Source of the DNA: Peribacillus acanthi
GTDB lineage: Bacteria; Bacillota; Bacilli; Bacillales; DSM-1321
Length of the DNA: 46,964 nucleotides
Assembly (NCBI RefSeq): GCF_003073175.1
Contig: NZ_QBBX01000016.1
Coordinates: forward strand, 43,653 to 90,616
Direction of reading: 5' to 3'
In this document: one piece after another, positions 43,267-46,964 of the stretch
Layout: every line of letters starts with the position of its first letter
Position numbering within the stretch: position 1 is the stretch's first letter
The notes under the pieces: model-generated
Told to the model about the DNA's origin: nothing
The model's database searches: none
What the model saw: the letters and a program-made list of their open reading frames with translations, nothing else
Made by a program: the position numbers and the translations under genes

Positions 43267-45444
43267 TTGACTACATTATCTGAACAATCCATTGATTTAG
43301 TAAACATAGTTTCAAAAGAATTGAAGTTGCAAAAAAAACAAGTTCAACAAGTGATTTCCCTAGTAGAAGATGGGAATACAGTCCCTTTTATTGCGCGGTA
43401 TCGAAAGGAAATGACAGGTTCGTTGGATGAAGTGCAAATCCGCGACATCATTGAACGTTGGAATTATTTAGAGAACTTAGAAAAGCGTAAAGAGGAAGTC
43501 CTTCGCAATATTGAAGAACAAGGGAAACTTACTCCTGAACTACAAAAAAGCATTCAGCAAGCAGAGAAACTTCAAATAGTAGAAGATCTTTATAGACCTT
43601 TTAAACAAAAGAAAAGAACAAAAGCTACCGTTGCAAAAGAAAAAGGGCTGGAGCCTTTTGCGAATTGGTTATTAGCTTTTCCGGCACAAGGGGATGTCCT
43701 TAAGGAAGCAGCATCTTATCTTTCAGAAGAATTGGGTGTTCACTCGCCTCAAGAAGCAGTGGATGGAGCAAAAGACATTATTGCAGAAGTAGTTTCCGAT
43801 GATGCTTCCATTAGACAATGGATAAGAACACAAACCTTTACTTCTGGAATGATTCAAGCTGCGCTAAAAGATGGAGAAAAAGATGAGAAACGAGTTTTTG
43901 AGAACTACTACGAGTATGAAGAACCGATTCAGAAAATAGTACCTCACCGAGTCCTCGCTTTAAACCGAGGAGAAAACGAAGGTGTTTTAAAGGTTTCCTT
44001 AAAAGCAGGAACTGATAGAATTGTGTCATACATAGAGAAGAAAATCATAAAAAATCAACAATCCATAAGTGTAGATTACGTTAAACAAGCAATTGAAGAT
44101 GCTTATAAACGACTGATTCAGCCTTCAATCGAAAGAGAAATTCGTAGAGAGTTGACGGAAAAGGCAGAAGATCGTGCCATTCATATCTTTTCCGAAAACT
44201 TACGCAATCTTTTATTGCAACCGCCATTAAAGGGGAGAGTTGTATTAGGGGTAGATCCAGCCTATAGAACAGGTTGTAAATTAGCAGTGGTAGATGAGAC
44301 AGGGAAAGTGTTGGACATAGGTGTCATTTATCCTCATCCACCAGCTTCGAAAAAAGAAGCTGCAAAAGAAAAAGTAAAGCAACTTATTGGGAAATTCAGC
44401 ATCGAAGTAATTGCCATTGGTAATGGAACTGCTTCTAGGGAAACTGAACAATTTATTGCGGAACTGATTAAGGAACAAAATAACAAAATATATTATACGA
44501 TTGTCAATGAAGCGGGGGCGAGTGTGTATTCTGCTTCTGAATTGGCTCGTGAGGAATTTCCGAACTTCCAAGTTGAAGAAAGAAGTGCAGTATCCATTGC
44601 GAGAAGATTACAAGATCCGCTTGCGGAACTAGTGAAAATCGATCCTAAATCTGTTGGTGTTGGCCAATACCAGCATGATGTATCTCAGAAAAAGCTTTCA
44701 GATTCTCTTACCTTTATTGTAGAGACAGCAGTTAACCAGGTAGGGGTAAATGTCAACACTGCTTCTGCATCCTTGTTGCAAAATGTAGCAGGACTTTCAA
44801 AATCCGTAGCTCAGAATATTATTAACAAAAGAGAAGATGAGGGCAAATTCACTACCCGATCTCAATTGAAGAAAATCCCACGTCTTGGTGCGAAAACTTA
44901 TGAGCAATGTATAGGGTTTCTAAGAATCGTTGATGGCGAGCAACCATTGGATCGTACAAGCATTCATCCCGAAAACTACGATACGGTCAAAAAACTGTTA
45001 AAAAAGCTAGGATTCAAAGAGTCTCAGATAGGATCAGAAGGCTTGAAAGAAGCGTTGAACAATGTTTCTCTTGATGAGGTTTCAAAAGAATTTGGAATCG
45101 GACACCTTACATTAAAAGATATTATAGATGCTTTGGTAAAGCCAGGACGAGACCCAAGGGATGAACTTCCTAAACCGTTATTGAAGTCAGATATTCTAAA
45201 GATGGAAGACTTATCACAAGGGATGGAACTTCAAGGCACAGTTCGAAACGTTGTCGATTTTGGAGCTTTTGTTGATATTGGGGTTAAACAAGACGGGCTA
45301 GTCCATTTATCCAAGCTAAGCAACAGTTTTGTTAAACATCCATTAGATATTGTCGCTCTCGGAGACGTGGTGACGGTTTGGGTGGATTCAGTTGACTTAG
45401 TAAAGCAACGCGTTTCGCTTACGATGCTACCTCCAAATAAATGA
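43267..45444 (+). CDS. tex: Tex-family RNA-binding transcription accessory protein
   Basis: This 725-residue Tex/YdcI protein has the helical N-terminal region with VPFIARYRKEMTGSLDEVQIRDI, a YqgF-like nuclease-fold domain (about 325-450, VVLGVDPAYRTGCKLAVVD), helix-hairpin-helix motifs (LQNVAGLSKSVAQNIINKRE) and a C-terminal S1 domain (about 648-720, GTVRNVVDFGAFVDIGVKQD). It is thought to bind nucleic acids at transcription sites; the exact role in Bacillus is unsettled. TTG at 43267 follows GGGGGAG. Confidence 0.95.
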   Translation: MTTLSEQSIDLVNIVSKELKLQKKQVQQVISLVEDGNTVPFIARYRKEMTGSLDEVQIRDIIERWNYLENLEKRKEEVLRNIEEQGKLTPELQKSIQQAEKLQIVEDLYRPFKQKKRTKATVAKEKGLEPFANWLLAFPAQGDVLKEAASYLSEELGVHSPQEAVDGAKDIIAEVVSDDASIRQWIRTQTFTSGMIQAALKDGEKDEKRVFENYYEYEEPIQKIVPHRVLALNRGENEGVLKVSLKAGTDRIVSYIEKKIIKNQQSISVDYVKQAIEDAYKRLIQPSIEREIRRELTEKAEDRAIHIFSENLRNLLLQPPLKGRVVLGVDPAYRTGCKLAVVDETGKVLDIGVIYPHPPASKKEAAKEKVKQLIGKFSIEVIAIGNGTASRETEQFIAELIKEQNNKIYYTIVNEAGASVYSASELAREEFPNFQVEERSAVSIARRLQDPLAELVKIDPKSVGVGQYQHDVSQKKLSDSLTFIVETAVNQVGVNVNTASASLLQNVAGLSKSVAQNIINKREDEGKFTTRSQLKKIPRLGAKTYEQCIGFLRIVDGEQPLDRTSIHPENYDTVKKLLKKLGFKESQIGSEGLKEALNNVSLDEVSKEFGIGHLTLKDIIDALVKPGRDPRDELPKPLLKSDILKMEDLSQGMELQGTVRNVVDFGAFVDIGVKQDGLVHLSKLSNSFVKHPLDIVALGDVVTVWVDSVDLVKQRVSLTMLPPNK

Positions 45445-45449
45445 AAATG

Positions 45450-45490
45450 AACACCTTCCAGCGTTATTGCTTGAAGGTGTTTGTTTTTTT
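45450..45490. terminator. Shared terminator of tex and cmpA
   Basis: AACACCTTC and GAAGGTGTT form a 9-bp stem with a 14-base loop; seven T follow on the plus strand and CATTTTCATTT on the minus strand. Part of the stem lies in the 3' end of cmpA. Confidence 0.85.
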
Positions 45491-45583
45491 GTAGTAATAC
45501 CAACATTGATTTAGTAATTTGATTTGATATCGATCTTTTTCAAGGAAAGCTCTACGGATTTGACTTTGCAACCATTTAGGCAT
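45464..45583 (-). CDS. cmpA: Cortex morphogenetic protein CmpA
   Basis: A 39-residue ORF, too short for most gene finders, starts MPKWLQSQIRRAFLEKDRYQ and continues IKLLNQCWYYYKKTN. This closely resembles the 37-residue CmpA of B. subtilis and lies in the same place, between tex and sprT on the opposite strand. In B. subtilis CmpA, with the ClpXP protease, helps spore cortex assembly as a quality-control step. ATG is preceded by GGGGG. Its 3' end overlaps the tex terminator. It is strong evidence that this organism forms spores. Confidence 0.93.
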   Translation of the reverse strand: MPKWLQSQIRRAFLEKDRYQIKLLNQCWYYYKKTNTFKQ

Positions 45584-45660
45584 ATTGTAGCCCCCAATCT
45601 TATGCTAGCGTTAATGCAGTGTATGATATAATAGGTTGTCATGGTTAAAGGAGAATTTAA

Positions 45661-46140
45661 ATGGACAATCATCAATTGCAAAGAATGACAGAAGAAATCT
45701 CAATTACGCTTTTTCATAAACCATTTCAGCATGCCATTTATTTTAATGCTCGCTTAAAGACTACTGGTGGAAGGTATCTGCTTCAATCTCATAATATAGA
45801 AATTAATGAAAGATACTACAAGGAATATGGGGTTAATGAGATTGTTGGTATTATTAAGCACGAGTTGTGCCATTATCACTTACATTTAGAGGGTCGTGGG
45901 TATCAACATAAAGATCGTGACTTCAAGGAGTTAATGAAACAAGTAGGTGCCCCACGGTTTTGTACTCCTCTTAAAAGCTATCGTAAGCAAAGTAAAAGCC
46001 CTCAAAAACTTTATTTATATGAGTGTAGTAATTGTGCTCAAAAATATAGGAGAAAGAAAAGGGTAAATATAGATAAGTATGTTTGTGGGAAGTGCAAAGG
46101 TCGTCTAAAATTGGTGAAGAGTTCCATTGGATTAACATAA
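45661..46140 (+). CDS. sprT: SprT-like zinc metalloprotein
   Basis: This 159-residue SprT-family protein (YdcK in B. subtilis) has the zinc protease motif HELCH (67-71) with further ligands likely at His73/His75. A C-terminal zinc ribbon follows, with CSNC (122-125) and CGKC (142-145). SprT-like proteins in other organisms include DNA-protein crosslink proteases; the Bacillus role is unknown. ATG follows AAAGGAG. The gene lies just before the tRNA cluster, as in B. subtilis. Confidence 0.92.
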   Translation: MDNHQLQRMTEEISITLFHKPFQHAIYFNARLKTTGGRYLLQSHNIEINERYYKEYGVNEIVGIIKHELCHYHLHLEGRGYQHKDRDFKELMKQVGAPRFCTPLKSYRKQSKSPQKLYLYECSNCAQKYRRKKRVNIDKYVCGKCKGRLKLVKSSIGLT

Positions 46141-46158
46141 AAAAATATTATTTTAATA

Positions 46159-46187
46159 TTGACTTCGGGTAGGAATCTAACTATAAT
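46159..46187 (+). promoter_or_regulatory. Promoter of the tRNA cluster
   Basis: TTGACT (46159-46164), a 17-base spacer and TATAAT (46182-46187); near-perfect vegetative promoter. Confidence 0.92.
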
Positions 46188-46233
46188 CTAAAGAGTCGAC
46201 AAGTTAGTCGATGAGAATTCAGCTTCATATTGT

Positions 46234-46308
46234 TCCGCAGTAGCTCAGTGGTAGAGCACTCGGCTGTTAACCGAGCGGTCGTAGGTTCGAATCCTACCTG
46301 CGGAGCCA
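46234..46308 (+). tRNA. tRNA-Asn (anticodon GTT)
   Basis: Acceptor TCCGCAG/CTGCGGA, anticodon arm CGGCTGTTAACCG with GTT, T arm with GGTTCGAATCC; CCA encoded. Confidence 0.98.
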
Positions 46309-46318
46309 TTTTATTTAT

Positions 46319-46409
46319 GGGGAAGTACTCAAGAGGCTGAAGAGGCGCCCCTGCTAAGGGTGTAGGTCGGGTAACCGGCGCGAGGGTTCAAATCCCTCCT
46401 TCTCCGCCA
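46319..46409 (+). tRNA. tRNA-Ser (anticodon GCT)
   Basis: Long variable arm typical of tRNA-Ser; acceptor GGGGAAG/CTTCTCC with one G-T pair; anticodon loop CTGCTAA; CCA encoded. Confidence 0.98.
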
Positions 46410-46419
46410 TATACATTAT

Positions 46420-46491
46420 GGCCCGTTGGTCAAGCGGTTAAGACACCGCCCTTTCACGGCGGTAACACGGGTTCGAATCCCGTACGGGTCA
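46420..46491 (+). tRNA. tRNA-Glu (anticodon TTC)
   Basis: Acceptor GGCCCGT/ACGGGTC (one G-T pair), anticodon loop CTTTCAC. The discriminator A is followed by TCTT, so the CCA end is not encoded and must be added enzymatically. Confidence 0.97.
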
Positions 46492-46500
46492 TCTTTATAA

Positions 46501-46535
46501 GAATGGGAAGCGAATTAGTCGCCTCCCATTCTTTC
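46501..46535 (+). terminator. Hairpin inside the tRNA array
   Basis: GAATGGGA-AGCGA and TCGCC-TCCCATTC form a long stem with a 5-base loop and a short T run. It divides Asn-Ser-Glu from the tRNA genes behind. Confidence 0.75.
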
Positions 46536-46543
46536 ACCTTATT

Positions 46544-46619
46544 GGTTCCGTGGTGTAGCGGTTAACATGCCTGCCTGTCACGCAGGAGATCGCGGGTTCG
46601 ATTCCCGTCGGGACCGCCA
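46544..46619 (+). tRNA. tRNA-Asp (anticodon GTC)
   Basis: Acceptor GGTTCCG/CGGGACC, anticodon loop CTGTCAC; CCA encoded. Confidence 0.98.
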
Positions 46620-46656
46620 TATTTTTTTGGTGAAATAAAGAATAAAAAAATAATAG

Positions 46657-46685
46657 TTGCAAACACTTTTATTGTGTGGTAAGAT
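46657..46685 (+). promoter_or_regulatory. Second promoter in the tRNA array
   Basis: TTGCAA (46657-46662), a 17-base spacer and TAAGAT (46680-46685), 33 bases before tRNA-Gln. Confidence 0.8.
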
Positions 46686-46718
46686 ATAAAAGTTGCTTCT
46701 TTGAAAAGTAAACATCAT

Positions 46719-46793
46719 TGGGGTATAGCCAAGCGGTAAGGCATAGCACTTTGACTGCTACATGCGTTGGTTCGAATCCAGCTACCCCAGCCA
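46719..46793 (+). tRNA. tRNA-Gln (anticodon TTG)
   Basis: Acceptor TGGGGTA/TACCCCA, anticodon loop CTTTGAC; CCA encoded. Confidence 0.98.
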
Positions 46794-46796
46794 TTA

Positions 46797-46872
46797 GAGC
46801 CATTAGCTCAGTCGGTAGAGCATCTGACTTTTAATCAGAGGGTCGGAGGTTCGAGTCCTCCATGGCTCACCA
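46797..46872 (+). tRNA. tRNA-Lys (anticodon TTT)
   Basis: Acceptor GAGCCAT/ATGGCTC, anticodon loop CTTTTAA; CCA encoded. It starts 4 bases after tRNA-Gln. Confidence 0.98.
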
Positions 46873-46881
46873 TTTAGTTTC

Positions 46882-46964
46882 GCGGATGTGGCGGAATTGG
46901 CAGACGCACCAGACTTAGGATCTGGCGCCTTACGGCGTGGGGGTTCAAGTCCCTTCATCCGCAC
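46882..46964 (+). tRNA. tRNA-Leu (anticodon TAG), cut at the window end
   Basis: Acceptor GCGGATG/CATCCGC, long variable arm, anticodon loop CTTAGGA. The discriminator A and the first C of CCA are the last bases of the window. Confidence 0.96.

Overview
The window is ordinary chromosomal DNA of a low-GC, endospore-forming Bacillaceae bacterium. The evidence is consistent: Bacillus-type signals (strong GGAGG ribosome binding sites, many TTG/GTG starts, intrinsic terminators), a complete rsbRSTUVW-sigB-rsbX operon, the spore-cortex gene cmpA, and a right half in the gene order known from Bacillus subtilis (ddl-murF-cshA-ydbS-ydbT-rhomboid-acpS-ydcC-alr-ndoAI-ndoA-rsb/sigB-tex-cmpA-sprT-tRNAs). 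I cannot name the genus. No phage, IS element, CRISPR array or plasmid gene is visible.

Left part (1-9480): the 3' end of a penicillin acylase-family gene; a DinB-like protein; a yybP-ykoY (Mn2+) riboswitch driving a TerC/YjbE membrane protein; a self-contained minus-strand unit (promoter, ~110-nt foldable leader, 41-codon ORF, terminator); a hypothetical protein; an MFS transporter; and the polyamine uptake operon potR-potABCD.

Middle part (9600-28070): an ABC1/UbiB kinase-like protein and small membrane proteins; a zinc-starvation locus in which three Zur-type boxes lie between the zinc GTPase zagA and the zinc-independent ribosomal proteins L33 and L31B; a T-box controlled sodium:neurotransmitter symporter-family transporter (specifier best read as Tyr); a five-repeat channel-like membrane protein; a gamma-glutamyltransferase followed by a split chromate transporter pair; a GNAT acetyltransferase; csoR-copZ; a conserved unknown; ddl and murF; the oxygen sensor HemAT; and a carboxylesterase.

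Right part (28070-46964): cshA with an unusually long non-coding upstream region, the UV endonuclease uvsE, the PH-domain pair ydbS-ydbT, rhomboid, acpS, a YdcC-like lipoprotein, alr, the ndoAI-ndoA toxin-antitoxin pair, the general stress sigma-B operon with one sigma-B-type promoter in front of rsbR and another in front of rsbV, tex, cmpA (antisense), sprT, and seven tRNA genes (Asn, Ser, Glu, Asp, Gln, Lys, Leu) in two transcription units.

Most of the window is well-known biology. The best candidates for something undescribed are the structured leader plus mini-gene at 2799-3107, the sigma-B promoter ahead of rsbR, the repeated half-sites at the potR promoter, and the palindrome at the gamma-glutamyltransferase promoter.
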